This document shows, piece after piece, positions 7,666-15,935 of a stretch of DNA of 64,000 bases (position 1 is its first letter; the number at the start of each line of letters is the position of its first letter). The stretch spans positions 434,001 through 498,000 of the forward strand of contig CANLOU010000001.1 of the NCBI GenBank assembly GCA_947492995.1. The letters run 5' to 3'. The DNA is from an uncultured Litoreibacter sp. Its GTDB lineage: Bacteria; Pseudomonadota; Alphaproteobacteria; Rhodobacterales; Rhodobacteraceae. Made by a program: the position numbers and the translations under genes. The notes under the pieces are model-generated. The model had not been told where the DNA came from. It did no database searches and saw nothing but the letters and a program-made list of their open reading frames with translations.

Positions 7666-8744
7666 TGCAGGTGGTAAAAATTTTCGATCGAAAATTTTTC
7701 GCCCCTCACAAAACGGCGGCGCTGCTTGTGGCGCTTTGCCTGACATCAACCCCTGTTGTGGCCCAACATTGGGCCACAGCCGACGCTTGCCGCATCGAAG
7801 ACCCGCGCATCATTGAAAGCGCCTTCGGCCCCGACCTCGCCTTCATTAACCAAATGGCCGCGCAAGAGATCAATGGCATCGGTCGTCTTTGGAAAATCAC
7901 CTCCACTGAGGGTGCCGTGTCCCATCTGTGGGGCACCTACCATTCAAACGACCCAACCATCCTGGACCTGCCGCCCGAAATGGACCCGGTGCTGTCACAG
8001 GCCAAGGTTGTCGCCACCGAGTACAACCCGATCCCCACCTCCCGCCGCATCATTGAACGCCAGTATTCCGACGAACGGCTCTGGCGGTCGCTCAGGACCT
8101 CTCACAGGTTTTCGCTGCCCAACAAAGACGTCGAAGGCTGGGTCAAAACCCGCGCAAGGGCGCTTGGGTACAGCGAAAGGTCGCTCGACACGCTGTCCAA
8201 CCTCGGCATCGCCGAGGCCCTGCTGGGCGATCCGTGCAACGATTTCCTCAATGGCATCTTCCCTATCCAAGACGACCGCATCTTGCTGCTTGGTGCGGAT
8301 GCGGGCGCGGAACTCACAGGGCTAGAGCCCTATGACGCCTTCCGCACCACCCTCAGCCGCCGCGACTACCAAGACGTGGCCCGCGCCATGATCGAGGTCT
8401 ACGGCGCCTACCTCAACCCCGAGAACGCCAAGGACGGCCGATCCACCAGCTACGCGCTGTATCAGCGTGGTGAGCTCGGCGTCATGCGCGCCTGGGACAC
8501 CGCCTACATCACCCGCATCTACGGCCAAGACCGCGGGGCGGAGCTGCTCGCGCTTGTCGATGGCTACCTTGTGGTCGAGCGCAACCAAACCTTCCTGCAA
8601 ACCGCCCTTCCGCTCATCAATGACGGCGGCGCAGTGTTTGCTGTTGGCGCCTTCCACCTGCCCGGCCCAAGCGGCATGATCGAGCTGATCCGAAACGCAG
8701 GCCACACCGTTGAACGGGTGGTGACCACCGGCGAAATCCCCTAG
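7665..8744 (+). CDS. TraB/GumN family secreted protein
   Basis: 359 residues. An N-terminal signal peptide (hydrophobic TAALLVALCLTSTPVVAQ) is followed by a TraB/PrgY/GumN domain: GRLWKITSTEGAVSHLWGTYH, with the conserved GT.H motif, and the C-terminal GGAVFAVGAFHLPGPSG carrying GxxH. These residues are proposed metal/hydrolase positions in the Tiki/TraB superfamily. Its first codons include a 24-bp perfect palindrome encoding KIFDRKFF, an odd n-region for a signal peptide, so the start is less certain than the domain. It lies between ybaB (overlapping) and recR. Confidence 0.85.
   Translation: MQVVKIFDRKFFAPHKTAALLVALCLTSTPVVAQHWATADACRIEDPRIIESAFGPDLAFINQMAAQEINGIGRLWKITSTEGAVSHLWGTYHSNDPTILDLPPEMDPVLSQAKVVATEYNPIPTSRRIIERQYSDERLWRSLRTSHRFSLPNKDVEGWVKTRARALGYSERSLDTLSNLGIAEALLGDPCNDFLNGIFPIQDDRILLLGADAGAELTGLEPYDAFRTTLSRRDYQDVARAMIEVYGAYLNPENAKDGRSTSYALYQRGELGVMRAWDTAYITRIYGQDRGAELLALVDGYLVVERNQTFLQTALPLINDGGAVFAVGAFHLPGPSGMIELIRNAGHTVERVVTTGEIP
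7676..7699. repeat. 24-bp perfect palindrome in the start of the TraB/GumN gene
   Basis: The sequence reads AAAAATTTTCGA then its exact complement, centred between 7687 and 7688. A shorter relative (TTTTTCGACGAAAAA core) follows recR at 9351. Both could form hairpins with U-tracts. Palindromes with this TTTTCG/CGAAAA core recur in Rhodobacteraceae to my knowledge, but the window only shows two. Confidence 0.8.
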
Positions 8745-8753
8745 ACAAACGCC

Positions 8754-9347
8754 ATGAGCAACACCGACCTCGACCACCTCATCGAAATGATGGCGAAGCT
8801 GCCGGGCCTTGGCCCGCGGTCGGCCCGCCGCGCGGTGCTGCACATGATTAAGAAGCGCGCGCTGTTGATGACGCCCCTGTCCGACACGCTGCAAAAGGTC
8901 GCCGCCACCGCGCGGGAATGCATCACCTGCGGCAATATCGGCACTACGGACCTCTGCGACATCTGCGAGAGCCCGAAACGCGCCAATTCGGAAATTTGCG
9001 TGGTCGAGGATGTGGCCGACCTTTGGGCGATGGAGCGCAGCCAAGTCTTCAAAGGCCGCTACCATGTGCTGGGCGGCACGCTGTCGGCGCTTGACGCCAT
9101 CGGCCCCGAGGAGCTGCGCATCCCCAAGCTTTTGGACCGCGTCACGTCCGAAGGCGTGACCGAGGTTATCCTTGCCCTCAACGCCACCATCGACGGCCAA
9201 ACCACCGCGCATTACATCGCCGGCGAGCTGGAAAAGCGGGGCGTCAAAGTCACCTCGCTCGCCCAAGGCGTGCCCATCGGCGGCGAACTGGACTACCTCG
9301 ATGACGGCACCATCAGCGCGGCCCTGAAGGCCCGCAAAGAGATGTAG
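8754..9347 (+). CDS. recR: Recombination mediator protein RecR
   Basis: 197 residues, full length. Helix-hairpin-helix [12 protein letters not shown] near 16-27, zinc finger C56/C59/C68/C71 (ECITCG...CDIC), then a Toprim domain with [12 protein letters not shown] and the [13 protein letters not shown] segment. With RecF and RecO it loads RecA on SSB-coated gaps. Only 9 bases follow the TraB-like gene, so it is in the dnaX operon. Confidence 0.97.
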   Translation: MSNTDLDHLIEMMAKLPGLGPRSARRAVLHMIKKRALLMTPLSDTLQKVAATARECITCGNIGTTDLCDICESPKRANSEICVVEDVADLWAMERSQVFKGRYHVLGGTLSALDAIGPEELRIPKLLDRVTSEGVTEVILALNATIDGQTTAHYIAGELEKRGVKVTSLAQGVPIGGELDYLDDGTISAALKARKEM

Positions 9348-9350
9348 CCT

Positions 9351-9369
9351 GATTTTTCGACGAAAAATC
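9351..9369. repeat. 19-base palindrome after recR
   Basis: GATTTTTCG-A-CGAAAAATC, a perfect 9-bp dyad around one base, lies 3 bases after the recR stop and before the convergent DMT gene. It shares the TTTTCGA/CGAAAA core with the palindrome at 7676. Its place suggests a bidirectional transcript end, but the trailing T-run of a standard terminator is missing. Confidence 0.7.
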
Positions 9370-9377
9370 GCGCCCCC

Positions 9378-10247
9378 TCAGGACTGTCGGTCCCGCCACA
9401 TCGCGTAAATTCCCGACGCCACGATCAACGCGGCCCCTGCCAACGTCAAAACCCCAGGCCGTTCCCCAAAGACCACCACCCCCGCGATCAGCAAAAAGAT
9501 CAGCCGCGAATACCGGTACGGGCTGACCACCGACACCGGCGCCGCACGGATCGAGGCAATCAGAAGCAGGTACCCAACCGCCCCGAACCCGACCATGCCG
9601 AACACCAGCACCCAATCGGGCGACGCCGGCAGCCAGGTGTCCTCCGCCAACCCGATCCACAGCAGCGCAAAGGGCAGCGCTGCGGCCATTGTATACGTCG
9701 CCAATCTTGCGCTGTTCATGCCGGGCGGGGTCACCCGCGTCGTCAGGTCCCGCAGCGCCAGCCCGGTCATGGCCAGCACTGGCCACAGCACGGTAGCGTC
9801 AAACCCCGCGCCCCCCGGCTGCACGATCATCAGCACCCCGATGAACCCCACGCCAATGGCGCTCCACCGTCGCCAGCTGACGCGTTCGCCCAGAAACAGG
9901 ATCGCGCCGACCACAACGACCAACGGCGTCGCCTGCAAGATCGCCCCGACGACCGACAGGTCCACATAGGTCAGGGACAACACGATGCCAAACGTCCCCA
10001 TGATCTCCGCGCCGTAGCGCAGTAGGTACAAGGGCCGGAACGCCTCCCATGACAGCAAGGCCTCGCCCTGCCATTTCGCCAAGGCGGCAAAGACCAGCAA
10101 CCCGCCGCCCATCAACACCAGTGTCGTGTGCGCAGGCGACATGCCGCCCGAGGCCAGCTTAATCAGCGTGTCCGCAATCGCAAACCCACCCATCGAGGCC
10201 ACCATCAGGTAAATCCCCCTCACGGGGCTTTGCGCGGTCTGAGACAT
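9378..10247 (-). CDS. DMT-superfamily (EamA) transporter
   Basis: 289 residues, ten hydrophobic segments in two EamA repeats: first from GIYLMVASMGGFAIADTLIK, second after the DLTTRVTPPG loop. Typical end-of-repeat sequences are present (SVVGAILQATPLVVVVGAIL and the FGERPGVLTLAGAALIVASG ending). The family exports small metabolites such as amino acids; substrate not predictable. It is convergent with recR, with the 9351 palindrome between them, and the HAD gene lies 30 bases upstream on the same strand. Confidence 0.9.
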   Translation of the reverse strand: MSQTAQSPVRGIYLMVASMGGFAIADTLIKLASGGMSPAHTTLVLMGGGLLVFAALAKWQGEALLSWEAFRPLYLLRYGAEIMGTFGIVLSLTYVDLSVVGAILQATPLVVVVGAILFLGERVSWRRWSAIGVGFIGVLMIVQPGGAGFDATVLWPVLAMTGLALRDLTTRVTPPGMNSARLATYTMAAALPFALLWIGLAEDTWLPASPDWVLVFGMVGFGAVGYLLLIASIRAAPVSVVSPYRYSRLIFLLIAGVVVFGERPGVLTLAGAALIVASGIYAMWRDRQS

Positions 10248-10277
10248 GGGAAAGGCTCCAGCAAGGTTACCAGCGGC

Positions 10278-10976
10278 CTAAAGCCCGCCGACCAATTCCA
10301 CAAGCCCGCCCAGATCGTCCAACACGCGGAACCTTGGGTGACCTAACGGCGCGTCGGCCTTTTCGACCTCCCACTCGTATTTGGCGGGCACATGCACGCC
10401 CCAGCCGCCCGCATCAATCGCAGGCACCACATCCGATTTCATCGAGTTGCCTACCATCATCGCGCGGTCTGGCCCGTCGCCATGGCGCATGAAGGCGCGG
10501 ATATAGGTTTGCGGATTTTTGTCCGACACAATTTCAACCGCGTCGAACATGTCGCCCAGCCCCGATTGCGCCAGCTTGCGTTCCTGATCCAGCAGGTCGC
10601 CCTTGGTAATCATCACCAGCTTGAAGTCGCCCGAAAGCGCGCTGATTGTCTCCCGAACATGCGGCAGCAAATGGATGGGATGCTCCAGCATCTCCTGACC
10701 CGCCGCGATAATTTGCGAGATCACCGACGCGGGCACGCGTTCTTCCGTCACCTCAATGGCGGTTTCGATCATCGACAGCACGAAGCCCTTGATGCCAAAC
10801 CCGTAGCGCCCAAGGTTACGCATCTCGGCTTTTAGCAGCCGCTCCGCCAGATGGTCCGCCTCCGCATAGTCGCCCAGCAGGGCGCAGAATCGGTCCTGCG
10901 TCATGCGGAAGAATTCCTCGTTCTGCCAAAGCGTGTCGTCGGCATCGAAGCCAATAGTTGTAATTGTTTGCGTCAT
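10278..10976 (-). CDS. HAD-superfamily hydrolase
   Basis: 232 residues from the ATG at 10976 (MTQTITTIGFDADDTLWQNE). Motif I is DADDT rather than the common DxDGT. Motif II is the T of VMITKGD, motif III a Lys near QERKLAQSG, and motif IV lies near MMVGNSMKSDVVPA, all in order. There is a helical cap between motifs I and II. It is a soluble phosphatase-like enzyme of unknown substrate. It is divergent from clpS. Confidence 0.88.
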   Translation of the reverse strand: MTQTITTIGFDADDTLWQNEEFFRMTQDRFCALLGDYAEADHLAERLLKAEMRNLGRYGFGIKGFVLSMIETAIEVTEERVPASVISQIIAAGQEMLEHPIHLLPHVRETISALSGDFKLVMITKGDLLDQERKLAQSGLGDMFDAVEIVSDKNPQTYIRAFMRHGDGPDRAMMVGNSMKSDVVPAIDAGGWGVHVPAKYEWEVEKADAPLGHPRFRVLDDLGGLVELVGGL

Positions 10977-11083
10977 CTTAACCTTTGGCCCCTTTTCTGC
11001 AGGGAGACCTATCCTATATAGTAACCTCTCAACAGCACTCCCGACCCGCAAGGCCGTACCTTTTGACACAGTTCGATCTGACA

Positions 11084-11413
11084 ATGGCAAACGACAATGA
11101 CGACGACCGCAATGCGGACGACGAAATTGCTGTTGTCACAAAGACTAAGCCCAAAACCAAGCGCCCTCCGATGTATAAGGTGATGCTGCTGAACGACGAC
11201 TACACGCCCATGGAATTTGTGGTGCTGGTGTTGGAGCGATTCTTTCAGATCAACCACGCCCAGTCGGTCGAGATCATGCTGACCGTCCACAAAAAGGGCC
11301 TCGCCGTGGTTGGCGTCTTCGCATTCGAGATTGCGGAAACCAAAGTGGCGCAGGTCATGGACTTCGCCCGTCGCAACCAGCACCCGCTGCAATGCACCAT
11401 GGAGAAAGAATAG
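11084..11413 (+). CDS. clpS: ATP-dependent Clp protease adaptor ClpS
   Basis: 109 residues from the ATG at 11084 ([15 protein letters not shown]). A disordered acidic N-terminus leads to the core [20 protein letters not shown], which holds the N-degron-binding residues, then [20 protein letters not shown], with H, K and GVF conserved. ClpS delivers N-end-rule substrates to ClpAP. A TATCCTATATAGT stretch upstream (about 11011-11023) is a plausible -10 region. The methyltransferase follows after 22 bases. Confidence 0.95.
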   Translation: MANDNDDDRNADDEIAVVTKTKPKTKRPPMYKVMLLNDDYTPMEFVVLVLERFFQINHAQSVEIMLTVHKKGLAVVGVFAFEIAETKVAQVMDFARRNQHPLQCTMEKE

Positions 11414-11435
11414 GCCGCCGCGCCTATCCGCCGCC

Positions 11436-12428
11436 ATGCCAGCCTCCCGCCTCCTCCTCGCCGCGCAAAGCGGTGAAATCGAAGTGCCTGAAGGCAGCGT
11501 CGCGTGGCTGAACGCCGCCCCCGAACTCGACCTCGGTATTGACGCAACCCGCATTAAGGCCGCACAGGTGTTCTTCCCCGCCCACGCGCATCTGGCCGCG
11601 CGCGGCATCGCCACAACGCCGGTGCTGGAAGACCAAACCGACCACGCGCTGATCCAGGCCCACCGCGCCAAGGCGGCGACGCTGGAACTGATCGCCACCG
11701 CCTGCGAGAACACCGCGTCGGGGGCCACCATCTACGTGGACGGCGACAAGACCGACGGCATCGAAAGCCTGCTCAAAGACATCAAGCGCCGCTTCGGCGG
11801 GGCGGACAGCTATTCCAAGGCGCATGGCAAGCTGGTCTGGTTCACACGGCCCGACACGATGCCCGACCTCGACGACTGGGCCAACGCCACTTACCAATTT
11901 CCCAACGGCTGGGTCACCCGCGCCGGCGTCTTTTCCGCCGACGGCCCTGACGCGGGCTCCAAGGCGCTGGCCGAGGCGCTTCCCGCGCTCAAAGGCAAAG
12001 TCGCCGACCTCGGTTCCGGCTGGGGCTACCTGTCAGCCGAGGCGCTGAAATCAGACGCGATCACCGAACTGCACGGGTTTGAGGCCGACTACCACGCCAC
12101 CCAATGCGCCAAACACAACGTCCAAGACCCCCGCGCCACGTTCGAATGGTGCGACGCGCTGACCCAAACCAACGCGGGCTATGACGCCGTCATCTCCAAC
12201 CCGCCCTTCCACGCGACCCGCAAGCCCGATCCGGCCTTGGGCGCGGCCTTCATCAACAAGGCCGCCGACATGCTGAAGCCCAAGGGCACGCTGTGGATGG
12301 TCGCCAACCGCAACCTGCCCTACGAGGCGACGCTGAACGACCGTTTCCGCCGCGTCGACATCGTCAGTCAGGCAGGCGGGTTCAAGGTCATCGCGGCTCA
12401 CACGCCCAAAACCACTCGCGCCAGGTAG
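11436..12428 (+). CDS. RsmC-like class I methyltransferase (16S rRNA m2G type)
   Basis: 330 residues from the ATG at 11436. The N-terminal half is a degenerate methyltransferase-like domain, as in RsmC/RlmG. The C-terminal half is catalytic: the SAM motif VADLGSGWGYLSAEAL near residues 189-204 and SNPPFH near 254-259, the NPPF motif of N2-guanine and N6-adenine methyltransferases. RsmC methylates G1207 of 16S rRNA; an RlmG-like 23S target is the alternative. Co-directional with clpS, 22 bases downstream. Confidence 0.85.
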   Translation: MPASRLLLAAQSGEIEVPEGSVAWLNAAPELDLGIDATRIKAAQVFFPAHAHLAARGIATTPVLEDQTDHALIQAHRAKAATLELIATACENTASGATIYVDGDKTDGIESLLKDIKRRFGGADSYSKAHGKLVWFTRPDTMPDLDDWANATYQFPNGWVTRAGVFSADGPDAGSKALAEALPALKGKVADLGSGWGYLSAEALKSDAITELHGFEADYHATQCAKHNVQDPRATFEWCDALTQTNAGYDAVISNPPFHATRKPDPALGAAFINKAADMLKPKGTLWMVANRNLPYEATLNDRFRRVDIVSQAGGFKVIAAHTPKTTRAR

Positions 12429-12470
12429 CCGCACCGCGTAATCTGCACCGAATCTAAGGGGGAGATCCCG

Positions 12471-13277
12471 ATGTCCTATTCAATCGCTGGCAAGACCGCC
12501 ATCGTGACCGGCGCCGCCAACGGCGTGGGCCTCGCCATCGCGCGGCACTTCATCGCCCAAGGGGCCAACGTGATGATGGCCGATCGCGACGAGGATTCCT
12601 TGCGTGCCGAACTTCCCGAGGACAAAGAGGAAGAGGGCAACTCCCGCATCTTCGCCTGCGACCTGCGCGAAAAGCTCAGCCAGTCCAACCTTATCAACGC
12701 AACGCTCGACGCCTTTGACCGCATCGACATCCTGGTGAACGGGTCCCGGCAGGTGTTGACCACCGATGCGCTGAATGTGGATGATGACAGCATCGACGTG
12801 ATGCTGCAGCAAAACCTGCTCTCCAGCCTGCGCCTCAGCCAGCAGGTGGCCAAACGCATGATAGATCAGGCCGCCGACGGCGAGCCCGGCGAAATGGCGG
12901 GCTCGATCATCAACCTGTCTTCCATCGCGTCCACGCGGTCCCGCCCGGGGCTGATGGGGTTCTCCATCGCCAATGCCGCAATGGACCAGATGACGCGCAC
13001 CATGGCGCTGGCGCTGGCGCCCGACCATATCCGCGTGAACGCCATCGCGTTCGGGTCGGTCATGTCGGCCAGCCTCAAGACCGCGCTCAAGGAAACCTCC
13101 GGCCTGCGCGAAGACATCACCAGCCACACACCCCTCGCCCGCATCGGCAGCCCCGCCGAAATCGCCGACGCCGCGCAATATCTCGCCTCTGACGGGTCCG
13201 GCTTTATGACCGGCCAGATCCTGACCATCGACGGCGGCCGCTCGCTGCTTGATCCCGTCGAGACGGCCGCGCATTGA
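12471..13277 (+). CDS. Short-chain dehydrogenase/reductase with a replaced active site
   Basis: 268 residues with an intact cofactor fold: TGAANGVG at 13-20, D39 after the second strand (suggesting NAD(H)), CDLRE near 63-67 and S150/S151 of the active site. The catalytic YxxxK is missing: the aligned segment GFSIANAAM has Phe164 for Tyr and Asn168 for Lys. The NNAG motif is also changed, to VNGS (89-92). The C-terminal GSPAEIADAAQYLASDGSGF and TGQILTIDGG are normal. Good ribosome site (AAGGGGGAG). Probably not a standard oxidoreductase; it may bind NAD(H) without catalysis or do different chemistry. Confidence 0.88.
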   Translation: MSYSIAGKTAIVTGAANGVGLAIARHFIAQGANVMMADRDEDSLRAELPEDKEEEGNSRIFACDLREKLSQSNLINATLDAFDRIDILVNGSRQVLTTDALNVDDDSIDVMLQQNLLSSLRLSQQVAKRMIDQAADGEPGEMAGSIINLSSIASTRSRPGLMGFSIANAAMDQMTRTMALALAPDHIRVNAIAFGSVMSASLKTALKETSGLREDITSHTPLARIGSPAEIADAAQYLASDGSGFMTGQILTIDGGRSLLDPVETAAH

Positions 13278-13322
13278 TGGGCGCGCCCTGTGGCATGTCT
13301 GGGGCCGTCGCTGCCAATTGAG

Positions 13323-14312
13323 ATGGGAACGCCTATAAATGCCATGCTGCTAGTCTTGTTTTGGGCGCTCGCCGCGCTTGTCTTGTTCACCACGCTGGCG
13401 CCGCTGACCGGCAGCGTGGCATGGTGGGTGCGCGGCTGGGACTTTCCCCGCATCCACATCATGGTGGTGGGGGTCGTGGTGGCGGCGCTGGGCGCCTATC
13501 TTGGCGGTCGGGTGGTCGGTGCGGCCTGCCTCGCCCTGCTGATCTGCGTCGCCTATCAGGGGTACAGGGTGTTTCCCTTCACCACGCTGGCGCGCACCGA
13601 AATTCCATACAGCCCGGCGCCTGCGGACCAGCACATCTCGATTGTCTCGGCCAATGTGTTGATGGAGAACACCGATCATGAGGCGCTCCGCGCGCTGATT
13701 GATCGGGAGGACCCCGACGTTTTGCTTCTGATGGAAACCGATGCCAAATGGATCGCGGCGTTGGAGGGGCAGCTGTCGCGCTACAGCACGGTCATCCGGC
13801 ATCCGCTGGTCAATCATTACGGCATGGTCTTTGCGACCAGGCTCAAGGCGATCAAGGCCGAAACGGTGTTTCTGGTGGATGACGAGACCCCGACCGCGCT
13901 GGCCGAATTACAAGGCCCCGGCGGTCGCTTCCTGTTCGTAGGGTTGCACCCGCGCCCGCCGGTGCCCGGAACAAGCACCAAAGATCGCGACGCGCAGATC
14001 AAACGGGCCGCGCTGCTGGCAGATCGAACCTACCTGCCCGTGGTTGCGATGGGTGACTTTAACGATGTTGCGTGGTCGTGGACCTCGGAGCGGTTCAAAG
14101 AATATGGCGGGTTTCGTGACCCGCGGGTCGGGCGCGGTACTCTGCCCAGCTTTGACGCAAAGTCATGGTATATGCGCTTCCCAATCGACCAGCTGTATCT
14201 CACCGATGAAATCGGCCTCATATCGTTTGACCGGCTCGAATCCTTCGGCTCCGACCACTTCCCGATGAAAGCCGTTATCGCCGTCCCAACCAAATCGACC
14301 GAAGGCGGCTAG
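13323..14312 (+). CDS. Endonuclease/exonuclease/phosphatase-family membrane protein
   Basis: About 329 residues. Start uncertain: ATGs at 13323 and 13344 and a GTG at 13290 are all in frame. Three N-terminal hydrophobic segments are followed by a soluble EEP domain: SIVSANVLMENTDHEAL, then LLLMETDAKW with the metal Glu, AMGDFNDVAWSW with the GDFN motif, and the catalytic SDHFP near the C-terminus. The domain therefore lies outside the cytoplasm or at the membrane. Substrate could be phospholipid or nucleic acid. It starts just after the SDR gene. Confidence 0.85.
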   Translation: MGTPINAMLLVLFWALAALVLFTTLAPLTGSVAWWVRGWDFPRIHIMVVGVVVAALGAYLGGRVVGAACLALLICVAYQGYRVFPFTTLARTEIPYSPAPADQHISIVSANVLMENTDHEALRALIDREDPDVLLLMETDAKWIAALEGQLSRYSTVIRHPLVNHYGMVFATRLKAIKAETVFLVDDETPTALAELQGPGGRFLFVGLHPRPPVPGTSTKDRDAQIKRAALLADRTYLPVVAMGDFNDVAWSWTSERFKEYGGFRDPRVGRGTLPSFDAKSWYMRFPIDQLYLTDEIGLISFDRLESFGSDHFPMKAVIAVPTKSTEGG

Positions 14313-14320
14313 ACGCGCGA

Positions 14321-14890
14321 CTATCCCGCCGCGAACTCGCACTCTGCGAACCAGTCCTCGCCTGCGGCGATCCACCCAAACTGCTGGCTGCTGTAATCCT
14401 GCGGGCCAAAGCTCACAAAATCCCAGCCCTCGTCGCTGGCGATATGGCTGCTGTTGATGATGTCGCCGCGCTCGATCTGCCCGATCACCCGCGCAGTCGC
14501 AAACGCGCCCGCGCGCACCGTGATCGGCGCGCCCAAATATCCGATGCAGCCGCTTTCCGTGTCGTCGCGAATGGGCAGGGTCTGCAATTGCCGCATGGCA
14601 TCCGCATCCGCAAACTCATGCTGCATCCGGCCCGCGTCGACCTTGCAGGACCCCCAGTCCTCGCGCTCCGTAATCAACGCAACCCGCCGCTTGTCATCGG
14701 CAGACAGGGCAGGCGATTTGGTCACGCAATCCCCGTTGTCAAAGGTCACCTGCCCCAGCAGGGACCCAAAGCAATAGCCCGCGCGGTCAAAGATCAGGTT
14801 GCGGGTGAACCACAGCTCGTCGCACCAGCTGTCGGCGGCGGCAGTCATGGGGGTCAGCGAAAGGGCGGCGGCAAATACATATCTCAACAT
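14321..14890 (-). CDS. Secreted DUF4453-type protein (YARHG plus SH3-like)
   Basis: 189 residues from the ATG at 14890. A signal peptide (MLRYVFAAALSLTPMTAAA) is followed by SWCDELWFTRNLIFDRAGYC, the DUF4453/YARHG start, which appears in secreted proteins of Rhodobacterales. The C-terminal part has an SH3-like look (APITVRAGAFATARVIGQIERGD...DEGWDFVSF). Six or more Cys could form disulfides. Convergent with the EEP gene (8-base gap). Function unknown; likely periplasmic. Confidence 0.78.
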   Translation of the reverse strand: MLRYVFAAALSLTPMTAAADSWCDELWFTRNLIFDRAGYCFGSLLGQVTFDNGDCVTKSPALSADDKRRVALITEREDWGSCKVDAGRMQHEFADADAMRQLQTLPIRDDTESGCIGYLGAPITVRAGAFATARVIGQIERGDIINSSHIASDEGWDFVSFGPQDYSSQQFGWIAAGEDWFAECEFAAG

Positions 14891-14925
14891 GCCCCAAACC
14901 CTGCGAGACGCCGCGGCACCCGTCA

Positions 14926-14960
14926 ACAAAAAAGCCGCCAACCCTGCGCAGGTCGGCGGC
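14926..14960 (-). terminator. Rho-independent terminator of trcR
   Basis: Read on the minus strand, GCCGCC...GGCGGC forms a GC-rich stem with inner CCTG/CAGG pairing, followed at once by TTTTTTG. It lies about 45 bases after the trcR stop and before the DUF4453 start, so it separates the two transcripts. Confidence 0.85.
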
Positions 14961-14972
14961 CCCGTCTCGTTG

Positions 14973-14992
14973 GGTGGGCAAATCTGCCCACC
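14973..14992. repeat. CGTAGGGTGGGC-family palindrome, copy 1
   Basis: GGTGGGCA-AATC-TGCCCACC, an 8-bp perfect stem preceded by CGTTG. Three related copies lie at 56763, 59971 and 63582, in the opposite orientation. It sits between trcR and its terminator. Confidence 0.7.
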
Positions 14993-15004
14993 AATCCCAA
15001 ACGC

Positions 15005-15802
15005 TTATTTGTCGTCCTCGGCCTCGGGCTTTTCCTCAACCTCGGGCTGGTCGTCCACATCCGGCTGGTCGCCGCTTTCTGGCAGGTTGAACAACGAATC
15101 CGCGTCAACCAGCAGGTTGTCGTCTTCGTCATCATCCTCGTCGTCAGCGCCACCCAGCGTGAAGCCCTCCAGCCCCGCAATCGCGGTCGGCAGTGCGGGT
15201 TCTTCCGGTCCGCCCAGCGACAGCTCGGTCGAGACCAGCTTGCGGCGTTCGTCGTCGCTCATGGTCTCGCCTTCTTTGGCCTTCTTGGCGTTGGCCTTTT
15301 GTACGGCGGCGTCCAGCTCGGACTGTTTGCACAGCCCCAAGGCCACAGGGTCAATCGGCTGAATGTTCTGGATGTTCCAATGCGTCCGGTCGCGGATCGC
15401 GTTGATGGTCGGTTTGGTGGTGCCCACCAGTTTGGAGATTTGCCCGTCGGTCAGCTCAGGGTGGAACTTCACCAGCCACAGAATCGAGGCCGGACGGTCC
15501 TGACGCTTCGACAGCGGGGTGTAGCGCGGCCCACGGCGCTTTTCTTCGCCCACGGCGGCGGCGTTGTGCTTCAGCTTCAGCTGGTAGCGTTTGTCGGCCT
15601 CGCCTTTGTCGATCTCTTCCTGCGTCAGCTGGTTGTTCGAAATCGGGTCAAAGCCTTTGACGCCCTGCGCCACGTCGCCATCGGCGATGCCTTGCACTTC
15701 CAGATCGTGCAGCCCGCAGAAATTGGCAATCTGTGTGAAGGTCAGCGTGGTGTTGTCGACCAGCCAAACGGCAGTCGCTTTCGCCATAATCGGTGTAGCC
15801 AT
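15005..15802 (-). CDS. trcR: Cell-cycle transcriptional regulator TrcR (DUF1013)
   Basis: 265 residues from the ATG at 15802, with AAGGAGA upstream. The N-terminal two thirds is the DUF1013 domain: PIMAKATAVWLVDNTTLTF, QIANFCGLHDLEVQGIADG, and a helix-turn-helix-like LTDGQISKLVGTTKPTINAI. The last 70 residues are a disordered, very acidic tail. TrcR is restricted to alphaproteobacteria and is tied to the CtrA cell-cycle network. Divergent from the RNase T2 gene; ends at a clear terminator. Confidence 0.9.
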   Translation of the reverse strand: MATPIMAKATAVWLVDNTTLTFTQIANFCGLHDLEVQGIADGDVAQGVKGFDPISNNQLTQEEIDKGEADKRYQLKLKHNAAAVGEEKRRGPRYTPLSKRQDRPASILWLVKFHPELTDGQISKLVGTTKPTINAIRDRTHWNIQNIQPIDPVALGLCKQSELDAAVQKANAKKAKEGETMSDDERRKLVSTELSLGGPEEPALPTAIAGLEGFTLGGADDEDDDEDDNLLVDADSLFNLPESGDQPDVDDQPEVEEKPEAEDDK

Positions 15803-15867
15803 CGGTCGTCTCCTTAGGACGTTAAACACATCTTCCCCGTCACCCGGCTTAGGGGCTGTCCCGGTTG

Positions 15868-15908
15868 GAACAAGTTCGTATTGTTGGGGAACTTGAGGCC
15901 TATATAGT
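15868..15908 (+). promoter_or_regulatory. Candidate promoter and dyad upstream of RNase T2
   Basis: TTGTTG (15881-15886), a 16-base spacer and TATAGT (15903-15908) make a fair sigma-70-like promoter 28 bases before the RNase T2 start. Overlapping it are GAACAAGTTC (15868-15877) and a CAAGTTC/GAACTTG inverted repeat (15871-15877 with 15889-15895), a possible operator. Inferred from sequence only. Confidence 0.4.
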
Positions 15909-15935
15909 GGCCACAGGTTAAAAGGGAAAGAACAA

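Noticed and set aside
15868-15895. LexA (SOS) box upstream of RNase T2
   Set aside because: Half-sites GAAC/GTTC are present but not with the alphaproteobacterial N7 direct spacing.
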